Shown here: positions 8,785-18,011 of the stretch, piece after piece
How the letters are laid out: each line of letters begins with the position of its first letter
How positions within the stretch are numbered: the first letter of the stretch is position 1
From: Bacteroidales bacterium
Lineage (GTDB): Bacteria; Bacteroidota; Bacteroidia; Bacteroidales; UBA7960
DNA length: 64,000 nucleotides
Direction of reading: 5' to 3'
Assembly (NCBI GenBank): GCA_003559855.1
Contig: PWJZ01000067.1
Location: 64,036 to 128,035 of the forward strand
Notes under the pieces: generated by a model
What the model was told of the DNA's origin: nothing
What the model saw: only the letters and a program-made list of their open reading frames with translations
The model's database searches: none
Translations under genes and position numbers: made by a program

Positions 8785-9843
8785 ATGGCTGTATATATAA
8801 ACGGAGCCCAGGCAATTTCTCCACAGGATACTTTTTTAAATTCTCAAATACCAACGGATTTGAAGGAATATTACGGTATTATGCAAAGCATTTTACCCGA
8901 TTTTAAAAAATATTTCAATCCCATTGAAATGCGGCGTATGAGCCGTATCATAAAGTTCAGCACGGCTACTGCCGCAGAATGTATAAAGGAAGCAGATGCC
9001 GATAGTATCGACGCCATAATAACCGGTACCGGTTTAGGTTGTCTTGAAGATACCCAGAAATTCCTCAACAAAATGCTTGATAACAACGAGGAAATGCTGA
9101 CACCTACTACATTCATTCAATCTACTCATAACACACTCGGCGGAATAATTGCACTGGCAAATAAATGCAATGAATATAACCTTACCTATGCGCACAAAAC
9201 AATATCTTTTGAATCGTGCCTGCTTGATGCGGTTTTACTGATAAAAGAGGGTAGAAAAAATATTCTCGTCGGAGGTATCGACGAAATAACAGAAGAAAAT
9301 TATAACCTTCGCCAACACATTAATCAATGGAAGGAAGAGCCCTTCAGCAATCTCGACATTTATGATTGCGGCACCGGCGGCTATAAAGCCGGCGAGGGTG
9401 CAGCATATTTTATGATCTCTTCGCAAAAAACCGCAACAACATACGCAGAATTAAGAATGATTGACCTTTGCTACAAGTTTAAAAACAGCGGTTCATTGTC
9501 AGAAAAAATCAAAGACAGATTGCGATCAGCAGAACTTTCACCCGATGATATTGACCTTGTCATTTTTGGATTTAATGGTGATCGCAATACCGATGTATAT
9601 TATCACCGGCTTAAAGACACCCTGTTCAGAAACCAGGACCACGGTTATTACAAACATTATTGCGGTGAATACGATACTTCCGCATCTTTTGGTATGTGGA
9701 TGGCTACACGGATCATTAAACAAAATCACGCTCCGGATAATGTCATTTTAGGTGATAGAAAAAGAGAAAAAATAAATAACGTTTTGTTATATAACCAGGA
9801 AGACGATAAAAACCATTCCTTTATAGTGTTATCTGCATGTTGA
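8785..9843 (+). CDS. chain-length-factor-like ketosynthase partner
   Basis: The 352-residue protein has the ketosynthase fold but no active triad. The nucleophile region reads ISFESCLLDAVLL; aligning DAVLL with the NAIML of ketosynthase 2 puts Glu143 at the catalytic Cys position. The HGTGT motif is replaced by FGFNGDRN and GHTLGAAG by CGEYDTSASFG. These losses are the hallmark of chain-length factors (KS-beta), which pair with an active KS and shape the product cavity. It follows ketosynthase 2 by 2 bp and overlaps the deacetylase gene by 7 bp. The alignment was made by eye. Confidence 0.85.
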   Translation: MAVYINGAQAISPQDTFLNSQIPTDLKEYYGIMQSILPDFKKYFNPIEMRRMSRIIKFSTATAAECIKEADADSIDAIITGTGLGCLEDTQKFLNKMLDNNEEMLTPTTFIQSTHNTLGGIIALANKCNEYNLTYAHKTISFESCLLDAVLLIKEGRKNILVGGIDEITEENYNLRQHINQWKEEPFSNLDIYDCGTGGYKAGEGAAYFMISSQKTATTYAELRMIDLCYKFKNSGSLSEKIKDRLRSAELSPDDIDLVIFGFNGDRNTDVYYHRLKDTLFRNQDHGYYKHYCGEYDTSASFGMWMATRIIKQNHAPDNVILGDRKREKINNVLLYNQEDDKNHSFIVLSAC

Positions 9844-10604
9844 CTTACCGATATGTTAATTTGGTTTTCGTGCCGTTATCATGTTTTTTGATCATCGGTT
9901 ATTTTACAGTTAATATACCGCTTATTTTTTTGTTTATTGTCGTTGCTATATACTTATCGCTTTGCTTTGTCGGATCGGCGTTTATATGTTTTGGTTTTTA
10001 TACTAAAGCAATTTGCAGTGGCGTTCACAAGAAAGGCAAAAGTGTTTTTATAACATTCGATGACAGTCCTGATAAAAAGGAAACACCTTTGGTGCTCAAA
10101 GTTTTACAAGAACATGATGTGAAGGCGACTTTTTTCATTGTAGGCGAAGAGGCTGAAAAAAATCCCGGGTTGCTTAGGAAAATTAATGAATCGGGGCATG
10201 TTTTGGGAAATCATTCTTACAGCCACGGAAATTTTTTCCCTTTAAGAAGTAAGAGAAAAATAATAGAAGAAATAAAAAAAACAAGTTCAATAATAAAAAG
10301 TGTAAAACCATCAGGTGTTGATATCTTCAGACCGCCTTTCGGAGTTACAAATCCGTTAATTGCAAAGGCAGTTAAGCAGCTCAGCATTAACACAATAGGC
10401 TGGAGTCTGAAGTCACGCGATACGGTTATAAAAGATAAAGACAAAATTCTTGTCAGGCTTATCAGGAAAACAAAACCGGGCGATGTGGTCCTTTTGCATG
10501 ACAGGGTTGAAAACATACACCTGGTTCTGGATAAATATATTACGTTTCTGAAAAAAAATAATTATAACTTTGAAACTATAGATAAATTATTGAGTAACGA
10601 GTAA
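9837..10604 (+). CDS. membrane-anchored polysaccharide deacetylase (NodB/CE4 domain)
   Basis: A 255-residue protein with two N-terminal membrane spans (about residues 5-55) followed by a NodB domain. Seen motifs are TFDDSPD (Asp75 catalytic base, Asp76 metal ligand), NHSYSHGN (His126 and His130 metal ligands), RPPFG, and the C-terminal LLHD with the final histidine. Such enzymes remove acetyl groups from sugars or other N-acetyl amines. The ATG at 9837 overlaps the preceding stop codon, tying it to the polyene operon, so it may deacetylate a glycosylated or amidated product rather than peptidoglycan. The enzyme class is clear; the substrate is inference. Confidence 0.9.
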   Translation: MLTYRYVNLVFVPLSCFLIIGYFTVNIPLIFLFIVVAIYLSLCFVGSAFICFGFYTKAICSGVHKKGKSVFITFDDSPDKKETPLVLKVLQEHDVKATFFIVGEEAEKNPGLLRKINESGHVLGNHSYSHGNFFPLRSKRKIIEEIKKTSSIIKSVKPSGVDIFRPPFGVTNPLIAKAVKQLSINTIGWSLKSRDTVIKDKDKILVRLIRKTKPGDVVLLHDRVENIHLVLDKYITFLKKNNYNFETIDKLLSNE

Positions 10605-10664
10605 ACGTTAATAGTAAGCACCAGGCGCTCGTTGCCCGGTGCCCGTCACTAAATAAATAAACCT

Positions 10665-11291
10665 ATGAAAACATTTTTTATAATCTTATTTTGCTTCTTT
10701 TATTTCACTGCTCATGGTCAGTCGGATTTCAGGCCTGTACAAGACATTGAAGCAGTTGGCAGAAAACTTGACAATATGGCTAAAAGCCTCACTTCGATAC
10801 AGAGTGATTTCCACCAGGAAAAATATATGGAATTTCTGGATGTAACTCTTGTATCCAAAGGTAAATTCTGGTTTAAAAAGGAAAATTCGCTTCGCTGGCA
10901 ATATACCGATCCATACAACTATATTATTGTTATAAACGATGGTGTAGTGCAAATAAGCGATGACGGAAAAGACCAGGAATTTCAGGTTAAAGGCAACAGG
11001 ATATTTGAGCAGGTGAATAATATAATAGTGGCGTCAATGAAAGGTGATGTAATTGATAATGATGATTTTGATGTTCAGTTGTATGAGAATGATCAATATT
11101 ACTTAGTAAGGCTTAAGCCTTTAAAAAGTGAAGTGTTGCAGGTTATTCATGAGATGGAGATGTATTTTAAAAAAACAACTCTTCAGATCTCCAGAATAAG
11201 AATGAATGAGCCCAATGATGATTATACCTTGATAAGATATACAAACCGCATAATTAATGAGCCGATTCCTTCATCCGTTTTCAGTCTGTAG
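10665..11291 (+). CDS. LolA-like outer-membrane lipoprotein carrier protein
   Basis: A 208-residue exported protein: signal peptide MKTFFIILFCFFYFTAHGQ with likely cleavage after HGQ or AHG, followed by a LolA-like domain (SIQSDFHQEKYMEFLDV, then GKFWFKKENSLRWQY, LRWxY being typical of LolA). It should bind hydrophobic molecules in the periplasm. A dedicated LolA-like protein beside an MMPL exporter is a regular feature of aryl polyene and flexirubin clusters, where it is thought to help carry the lipid-like product to the outer membrane. It is probably not the housekeeping LolA. Its final 35 bp overlap the next gene. Confidence 0.87.
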   Translation: MKTFFIILFCFFYFTAHGQSDFRPVQDIEAVGRKLDNMAKSLTSIQSDFHQEKYMEFLDVTLVSKGKFWFKKENSLRWQYTDPYNYIIVINDGVVQISDDGKDQEFQVKGNRIFEQVNNIIVASMKGDVIDNDDFDVQLYENDQYYLVRLKPLKSEVLQVIHEMEMYFKKTTLQISRIRMNEPNDDYTLIRYTNRIINEPIPSSVFSL

Positions 11292-11877
11292 TTTAACCAT
11301 TTTTTTGTTTTTTTCTTGCCAACCGTATAAACTTGTTAAGGAGGAAAAGCAACACCGGTACACTGTTTCAAGTCCTTTGCACATTGATGTTGGCGACAAG
11401 GCTGTTTACCGGGCAAGTGTTGGGATATTAGGAAATTATTTTAGCGGCTTGTTCGTCATTGTTAATGCCGACAGCCTCTATAAGGCCGGATTTCTTTCCG
11501 GGATGGGTATTAAGTTTTTCGATATGCAAATAGACGAAGATGGTTATGAAATTATTTATTGTATCGAATCATTCAACAGGAAACCGGTTTTAAATGCCAT
11601 GGCAAGAGGTTTAAGATTTATGCTTGAAGACCCTTCAAAGTATGACGGGAATTTTTATGTTGATAAAGACGATGATATTATATACAGGTCAGCCGATAAT
11701 GATGGATGGAAACGGCAATATTATCTTGAAAACGGCCGTACGAAGCAAATAACGGGCAGACGGTTCATTCGTAACATGGTATTGGTAGAACTATACAATA
11801 ACAGGGCAGATCAACCCGAAAATATTATATTTTTGCACAAGGGCATGCGGCTGAGAATAGAAATGAAAAAGCTTTGA
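11257..11877 (+). CDS. putative outer-membrane lipoprotein of the polyene cluster
   Basis: A 206-residue protein with a lipoprotein-type leader: a hydrophobic segment ending IFLFFSC, giving Cys21 as the lipidated residue. The mature part is mixed alpha/beta and resembles the LolA/LolB-like fold (DUF3261-type lipoproteins found in aryl polyene clusters), with a conserved-looking YEIIYCIES segment, but this similarity is from memory. The ATG at 11257 lies inside the LolA-like gene (35-bp overlap), so expression is coupled. A likely role is receiving the cargo from the LolA-like carrier at the outer membrane, as LolB does for LolA. Confidence 0.7.
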   Translation: MSRFLHPFSVCSLTIFLFFSCQPYKLVKEEKQHRYTVSSPLHIDVGDKAVYRASVGILGNYFSGLFVIVNADSLYKAGFLSGMGIKFFDMQIDEDGYEIIYCIESFNRKPVLNAMARGLRFMLEDPSKYDGNFYVDKDDDIIYRSADNDGWKRQYYLENGRTKQITGRRFIRNMVLVELYNNRADQPENIIFLHKGMRLRIEMKKL

Positions 11878-12215
11878 TCCTTTGTTTTCTTATTTTATAC
11901 CATAAAGGAACGCAAAGTACGTTCACCAAGAGAACACGAAGGTTTATTGTTTTTTAATATTTTAATATCAGGCTTTGATATTTGACTTATTTAAATCAAA
12001 CGTTGGTTAATTTGAGACTGTCTGTAATGTCAAACTTTTTTGATTAACGAATATCGGTTAACGATTTTTGATTTTAGAAGTGCTTAAAAATCAGAAATCT
12101 AAAATCGTTAATCCTTGTTTACCCCGTAGCAAAGCGTACCGGGGTTCTTAAATTAATTATTTCTCAAATGAACGACATTACAGGCAAACTCTAATTAGCA
12201 AAAACATACCAAATT
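11878..12215 (+). other. 338-bp intergenic spacer with repeat fragments and imperfect inverted repeats
   Basis: Positions 11905-11945 carry the CGCAAAG/CACCAAG word repeat also seen near 13.9 and 48.9 kb. Positions 12057-12113 form an imperfect inverted repeat (TTAACGATTTTTGATTT against AAATCTAAAATCGTTAA). A 6-bp stem (ACCCCG/CGGGGT) lies at 12121-12145. No gene was found. Confidence 0.5.
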
Positions 12216-12590
12216 ATGTTTAAAGAAAACTTCTATTCCATAATACAAAAAGAAGATAGGGATGGTGAATTGCTTTACCGTATAAAGCTGAATTCCGATC
12301 ATGCCATTTACAAAGGTCATTTTCCCGGGTTACCTGTTACACCGGGAGTATGCCAGCTTGCTATTGTCAAGGAGTGTCTTGAAGAGAGTTTGGGGAAAAG
12401 CCTGTTTTTGAAAAGTTCCAAAGATATCAAGTTTGCCCGGCTGAACAATCCGGATGATAATGATAAGCTCCTGGTAAGGATCAATTTCAGCCGTCAGGAA
12501 AATGATGTATATAAAGTCAACGCCACAATAGTTGATGATAAAGAAAATGTAATTTTAAAATTAAGAGGTGAGTTTAGTGACCGACTATAA
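12216..12590 (+). CDS. FabZ/ApeI-like 3-hydroxyacyl-ACP dehydratase
   Basis: A 124-residue hotdog protein with the dehydratase signature GHFPGLPVTPGV; His35 is the expected catalytic histidine. The second catalytic position, Glu 14 residues after the His in FabZ (HFPGxPVxPGVLxxE), is Ala here (GVCQLAIVKE), as judged by direct alignment. Aryl polyene dehydratases of the ApeI type also diverge in this stretch, so it may still be active on polyene intermediates. It would remove water from 3-hydroxyacyl-ACP to create each double bond. The glycosyltransferase gene overlaps its 3' end by 23 bp. Confidence 0.82.
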   Translation: MFKENFYSIIQKEDRDGELLYRIKLNSDHAIYKGHFPGLPVTPGVCQLAIVKECLEESLGKSLFLKSSKDIKFARLNNPDDNDKLLVRINFSRQENDVYKVNATIVDDKENVILKLRGEFSDRL

Positions 12591-13740
12591 ACTTCAAGAA
12601 AAATTTGATTCTCTTAAATGTTGTGTTATTATACCTACTTATAATAATGCATCTACTTTGCCTGGTGTTATAAGCGGCGTATTGAAATTTACTTCCAGTG
12701 TAATTGTAGTCAATGACGGTTCTGATGATTCTACCGTTGAGGTGGTTTCGTCATTTCCGGGGGTGAGGCTGATTACACATTCGCGGAATCGTGGTAAGGG
12801 GGCAGCTTTACGGACCGGTTTTTCGGAAGCCTTGAAAGCCGGGTATGAATATGCTGTAACTATTGACTCTGACGGGCAGCATATGCCCGGTGATATTCCG
12901 AAGTTTATAGATACCCTTGAAAAATCTCCCGGCGTTTTGATAGTCGGAGCGCGCAATATGAAACAAGAATCCATACCGGCCACAAGTATCTTCGGACATA
13001 AGTTCAGCAACTTCTGGTACCGCGTTGAAACCGGCATAAAACTGCCCGACACGCAAACGGGCTTTCGCCTCTACCCCCTAAAAGCACTTAAAAATATGCG
13101 CTTTTATACAAATAAGTTTGAGTTTGAAATAGAAGTTCTGGTCAGAGCTACATGGAAGGGCATTCCAGTAACATATGTGCCGGTTAATGTATATTATGCA
13201 CCCAAAAAACAACGTGTTTCACACTTTCGCCCGATAAGGGACTTCGCCAGGGTATCCATGCTCAACACATGTTTGGTTTTGCTGGCAATATTTTATTTCA
13301 GACCACTGATGTTGTGGAGAGAAATTAAAAAGAAGGGATTAGCAGAAATAATGGGCAAAAACGAAAGCAATCACAAACTGGCTTCGGCAATAAGCTTCGG
13401 TGTGTTGATGGGAATAGTGCCGATATGGGGATACCAAACCGTAACAGCTATCTTTCTTGCCCACATTATGAAATTAAATAAGTTGATAGTGTTTTGGTCA
13501 TGTAATATCAGCTTACCACCCGTTATGCCTTTCATTTTGTTTCTGAGTTTTAAAACGGGTGAGTTTTTCGTTGCCAACCCCATTGTGCTGTCATTCAATC
13601 CCGATTTATCTCTGCAGTCAATTACATTGGGATTAAAACAATATATAATAGGCGCGGTTATATTTGCAATAACCGCTGCCGTAGTAACTTTTATTATTTC
13701 TTATTTGTTGCTCTCTTTGCGGAGAATGAAGAAGAAATGA
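12568..13740 (+). CDS. family 2 glycosyltransferase fused to a DUF2062 domain
   Basis: The 390-residue protein starts with a GT-A glycosyltransferase domain (about residues 15-240) showing IIPTYNN, VVNDGSDDST and the metal-binding TIDSDGQH. After a membrane span near 225-245 comes a DUF2062 domain (about 265-385) with the GIVPIWGYQTVTA motif and two or three membrane spans. This GT2-DUF2062 fusion is a known component of aryl polyene-type clusters. It may attach a sugar or other group to the product or its lipid anchor at the inner membrane. The GTG at 12568 overlaps the dehydratase gene; GTG at 12577 is an alternative start. Confidence 0.88.
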   Translation: MSLVTDYKLQEKFDSLKCCVIIPTYNNASTLPGVISGVLKFTSSVIVVNDGSDDSTVEVVSSFPGVRLITHSRNRGKGAALRTGFSEALKAGYEYAVTIDSDGQHMPGDIPKFIDTLEKSPGVLIVGARNMKQESIPATSIFGHKFSNFWYRVETGIKLPDTQTGFRLYPLKALKNMRFYTNKFEFEIEVLVRATWKGIPVTYVPVNVYYAPKKQRVSHFRPIRDFARVSMLNTCLVLLAIFYFRPLMLWREIKKKGLAEIMGKNESNHKLASAISFGVLMGIVPIWGYQTVTAIFLAHIMKLNKLIVFWSCNISLPPVMPFILFLSFKTGEFFVANPIVLSFNPDLSLQSITLGLKQYIIGAVIFAITAAVVTFIISYLLLSLRRMKKK

Positions 13741-14038
13741 AAGGCCGGGTTGTTAGCAAACAGCGTATATGTTATTATAAAAACCTTGCAACATAAGTGT
13801 TAAAAAAATTACAGGATTGAGCTATTTGTAAGAATTAATTTAAACACTAAAATGATTCAGTAAGAAAATTAAAATTTTAACCTTTGTGTACTCCTATATA
13901 ACTTTTTTTTAAGTAATCTGTTTTTATTTTGGGGGTCACTCAGCCTTAACTCTTTGTGGTAAAAGACTAAACTATAAGGTACGCAAAGGAAATCCCAGAG
14001 GACGCAAAGATTCCGGAGTATAAAAAAAACAGACATAA

Positions 14039-17000
14039 ATGGGTAAGATTTTTGTTGCAATATATAAATTCATTCGCAGGTTCAGGCCGGTAGTATTTGC
14101 TATTGTGGTTGCTTTTATTGTATTTGCACTATTCAACATAAGAAATATAACATTTTTTGATGATTTCAGCGCTGTTTTTCCACAAAGCGATGAAATAGAA
14201 ATTTATAATGAAGTAATATCAAATTCCACTTTTCTTGATCAGATCGTATTCAATGTTTATCAGAAAGACACCTTGCTCGAAGCAGATCCCGTCATGTTGA
14301 CCTCGGTGGCTTCAGAGCTTACCGACAGCATTGGTTATTATCTGAAACCGGGCTATGTCAGGTCAATAACATCGGGAGCTGACGAGCAGTTATTTTTGGA
14401 TGCTTTTGAGCTGTTTTACCATAACATACCTTTTTACCTTGACAGTGCCGACTATCGCAAGCTTGATACGCTGCTCACGTACGAAGGCATAGAATCCAAA
14501 ATGGAACAAAACTTCAGGTCGTTAATATCTCCTGTATCTATGGTGACCCGCGATTTTTTGCTTTACGACCCATTGCATATAGTAATGCCCAGGCTTGAGA
14601 TATTAAAGGATGTTCAACTGGAGGAGGGGCTTGAGGTGTATAATAACTTTCTTATTACCGCGGATAAACGTAATGTTTTATTCTTTGTTTTACCCCATGA
14701 TGCTCACAGTACAGCGGAAAACGAACATTTTGTCAGCGAACTGGAAAGAATAACCAAAGACTTTGAAAAAGTTCATCCGGAGATTAAAATAGATTTTTAT
14801 GGTTCGGTGCCGGTTGCAATTGCCAATACACGTCAAATAAAGGATGATATTAAGCTTACGGTATCCATAGCCTTCGTTTTGCTGGTTTTTCTGATGCTTT
14901 TCTTTTTTCAGCGTGTACGTAGCATTTTGCTGATATTTGTTCCGGCGGTTGTCGGGGGTATTATGGCATTGCTTTTTTTTGCTGTTTTCAAACCCGAAAT
15001 ATCTGCTTTGTCGCTTGCCATAGGTTCGGTGCTTTTAGGCATTACAGTTGATTTTTCGTTGCATTTTTTGACGCATCACAAGCACTCGGGTTTGTCGGAA
15101 AAGACCTTGAAAGCCATAGCCGAGCCGGTTATGATAAGTGGTTTTACCACCACAACGGCTTTTTTATGCCTGGTACTTATAACATCACCTGCATTGAGAG
15201 ACCTTGCTGTTTTTGCCTCCGTAGCTGTTATCGGTGCCGCAATTGGCGCCCTGATATTTATACCGCAACTTGTAAAAAACAAACAATACACCGAAGGAAA
15301 GTTATACAGGCGAACCTTCATTGAAAAAATAGCCGAATTCGAATTCCAGAATGTAAAGCCCCTGGTGATCACGATACTGGTAGTTTCGGTTTTTTTATTG
15401 TATTTTACTCAATATACCGGCTTTGAGGAAAACATTGAAGAGTCGGGTTATATGACTGAAGAGCTGGCAGCAGCTGATAAAAGGCTTAAGCAGATCTCCG
15501 ATGTTACGGAAACAACGGTTTATGTTATGGCGGAAGGAAAAACCCTTGATGAATCGCTTGAACATAACAGAAAAATAGTCGGAGAATTGCAAAAGCTGCA
15601 GGGCGAAAATGTTTTCGAAGCTTACTATTCCGTTTCGCGCATAATACCGTCAAAGAAAATTCAGAAAGAAAATATCGGGATGTGGGAAGATTTCTGGACG
15701 GATGAAAGGATAAGCGAAGTTAAACAGTATATGCGTAAGGCCGGCGGCAAGTTTCATTTCAATGAAAAAGCATATCAGGGTTTTTTCCGGATGATAGAGA
15801 AGGATTATGATGTTGTTTCGCCGGAAGAGCTTGCCAAAAAAATGGAACTGATCACCGAAAATTTCATCATCCATACTCCAAACCGTGTTATGGTGGCAAA
15901 TCTGATAAGAGCCGGTGAGGAAGAAATTAAAAAGGCAGTTAATAAACACTTAAGCGGCAAAGAAAATACCCTTGTCTTTGATAAAAGATCAATAGCACAG
16001 AGCCTTTTTGAATTACTGAAAAATGATTTTAACCGGTTCATTGGTGTGTCGCTTTTGGTTGTTTTCCTTATAATACTTTTTTTCCTTGGCAGGATAGAGC
16101 TTGCTGCAATCACATTCCTCCCTATGGCATTGAGCTGGGGATGGACAATAGGCATAATGGGTCTGTTTGATATCAAATTCAACATTTTCAATGTTATAAT
16201 TTCGGCTTTTATATTCGGGCTTGGTATAGACTATTCCATATTTGTCACGAAAGGTTTGTTGCACAGGTATAAATTCGGCTCAAAAAACATCATTTCCTAT
16301 AAAAGTTCAATACTGTTATCGTGCATCAGCACTCTTATAGGGTTAGGAGTGCTGATTTTGGCCAAACATCCGGCACTAAAATCCATCGCCCTGCTATCTG
16401 TCATAGGTATAAGTTCGGTGGTGCTGATAGCATTTACCGTACAACCGCTTTTGTTTGACAAGCTGTTTTATTTCAAAGGTAAAAAGAGGAGAAACCCGAT
16501 AAGTTTTTTCAGAATGGTGATAACAGCCATGGGGTTTTTTTATTTCGGTCTTGTTTCGATACTGCTGTCAATATTGATCTTGTTTTTTAAATTATTGCCC
16601 GTTAAGGTTTCAAAGAAAAAATACTGGTACAGGTGTTTGGCTTGCTTTGCGTGTAAAATATTGATGAACGTATCGGATCTTTTTATTCCCAAAAAAGTTG
16701 AAGGTATAAACAAAAGAACATTTGAAAAACCTTCAGTTATAATCAGCAATCATCAATCGTTGCTGGATTTATTGCGTTTTATGTCTTTTACCCCGAAAAT
16801 TGTAATAATGGTATCGGGCTGGGTATGGAATAATTTTTTCACAGGTCAGTTGGTCAGGTATGCCGGTCATATAAATGTTGAAAGAAATTACAGAGATACC
16901 CTTCCGGCTTTAAGGAGAGCGCTGGAGGAAGGAAATTCGATACTGATATTTCCGGAGGGTACCAGGACGCGAACCGGAAAGATCAGAAGATTCCACAAAG

Positions 17001-17887
17001 GGGCTTTTTATTTTGCCGAACAGCTTAAAGCGGATATTACGGCAATAATATTTCACGGTTACTATGAAATACTGCCGCCCGGATGTTATGTAGGCCGGTT
17101 TTACCAAGTGAATTACCGCCTTTTGGGCAGGTTCCGGTATGATAAGTTTGGAGACAACTATTCCCAAAGGGCTAAAGCTTATTGCAGTATGTACAGGAGT
17201 GAGTTTGAAAAGATCAGGGAAGAAGAACGAAACACAGAGTTCTACCGGAATGAGCTGCTCAACAAGTACAGGTTTAAAGGACCGGTAATGGAATATTATG
17301 TAAAAATCAAACTTAAGCTTGAAAATAATTATAAATTGTTTGATGAATTGATACCACGCAATGCAAAAATTTTTGATGGAGGATGCGGAATGGGAATGTT
17401 GGCAAATATGCTTTCACTTACCGGAAAAGACAGATTTATAAAAGGAGTTGATTATGATGAAGAAAAAATAGATGTTGCAAGGTATACTCTTTCCGAAGAA
17501 CAGAATAATATTGATTTCGAATGTGCTGACATTACCTTTTATCAACCCGGCTTTTACGATGTTTTTATACTTTATGACGTTTTGCATTATATATCAACCG
17601 AAAGGCAGAAGCAATTAATAGAAAAATACATTGACAGGCTCAACCCCGGAGGAATGGTCATAATAAGAGAGGGAAACAAAGATATCAGGAAAAAACATAC
17701 ATTGACGGTTCTTTCAGAGTTCTTTTCAACAGGATTTGGATTTAATAAAACGAAACATAAATTATCTTTTATCTCGGGTTCAATGATCCAACAAATAGCA
17801 GAGGAGAAAAATATGAGTTTTCAGGTCAAAGATTATTTAAAAGCTACTTCCAACCAGGTTTTCATTTTAAGAAATAATGCGGTATGA
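14039..17887 (+). CDS. MMPL/RND exporter fused to PlsC-like acyltransferase and SAM methyltransferase
   Basis: A single intact 1282-residue frame with three parts. Residues 1-820 form an MMPL-type RND exporter: two repeats of a membrane span, a periplasmic domain (about 45-270 and 470-660) and a bundle of five spans. Residues 860-1070 are a lysophosphatidate-acyltransferase-like domain with the HX4D motif at NHQSLLD (near residue 904) and FPEGTRTRTG (near 970). Residues 1095-1282 are a class I methyltransferase with the SAM-binding loop DGGCGMGM (near 1110) and YDVLHY. The protein could load the aryl polyene on to a lipid, methylate it and export it. MMPL and acyltransferase genes are standard in aryl polyene clusters; fusion of all three activities is notable. 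Confidence 0.92.
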   Translation: MGKIFVAIYKFIRRFRPVVFAIVVAFIVFALFNIRNITFFDDFSAVFPQSDEIEIYNEVISNSTFLDQIVFNVYQKDTLLEADPVMLTSVASELTDSIGYYLKPGYVRSITSGADEQLFLDAFELFYHNIPFYLDSADYRKLDTLLTYEGIESKMEQNFRSLISPVSMVTRDFLLYDPLHIVMPRLEILKDVQLEEGLEVYNNFLITADKRNVLFFVLPHDAHSTAENEHFVSELERITKDFEKVHPEIKIDFYGSVPVAIANTRQIKDDIKLTVSIAFVLLVFLMLFFFQRVRSILLIFVPAVVGGIMALLFFAVFKPEISALSLAIGSVLLGITVDFSLHFLTHHKHSGLSEKTLKAIAEPVMISGFTTTTAFLCLVLITSPALRDLAVFASVAVIGAAIGALIFIPQLVKNKQYTEGKLYRRTFIEKIAEFEFQNVKPLVITILVVSVFLLYFTQYTGFEENIEESGYMTEELAAADKRLKQISDVTETTVYVMAEGKTLDESLEHNRKIVGELQKLQGENVFEAYYSVSRIIPSKKIQKENIGMWEDFWTDERISEVKQYMRKAGGKFHFNEKAYQGFFRMIEKDYDVVSPEELAKKMELITENFIIHTPNRVMVANLIRAGEEEIKKAVNKHLSGKENTLVFDKRSIAQSLFELLKNDFNRFIGVSLLVVFLIILFFLGRIELAAITFLPMALSWGWTIGIMGLFDIKFNIFNVIISAFIFGLGIDYSIFVTKGLLHRYKFGSKNIISYKSSILLSCISTLIGLGVLILAKHPALKSIALLSVIGISSVVLIAFTVQPLLFDKLFYFKGKKRRNPISFFRMVITAMGFFYFGLVSILLSILILFFKLLPVKVSKKKYWYRCLACFACKILMNVSDLFIPKKVEGINKRTFEKPSVIISNHQSLLDLLRFMSFTPKIVIMVSGWVWNNFFTGQLVRYAGHINVERNYRDTLPALRRALEEGNSILIFPEGTRTRTGKIRRFHKGAFYFAEQLKADITAIIFHGYYEILPPGCYVGRFYQVNYRLLGRFRYDKFGDNYSQRAKAYCSMYRSEFEKIREEERNTEFYRNELLNKYRFKGPVMEYYVKIKLKLENNYKLFDELIPRNAKIFDGGCGMGMLANMLSLTGKDRFIKGVDYDEEKIDVARYTLSEEQNNIDFECADITFYQPGFYDVFILYDVLHYISTERQKQLIEKYIDRLNPGGMVIIREGNKDIRKKHTLTVLSEFFSTGFGFNKTKHKLSFISGSMIQQIAEEKNMSFQVKDYLKATSNQVFILRNNAV

Positions 17888-18011
17888 TAATTGATGATAA
17901 ATTATCAACTTAAATAACAAAGTGTTAGGGTTCAGTGGCTTAAAAACCAAAAATGGCATTTTTTATCTATTATAATATATTCAAAAATCGAATATTTAAT
18001 TTTTTATACTA

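Noticed and set aside
14039..17887. The possibility that the MMPL fusion is two or three genes joined by an error
   Set aside because: The frame is continuous with no stop, internal start with a leader, or compositional break at the domain joints.
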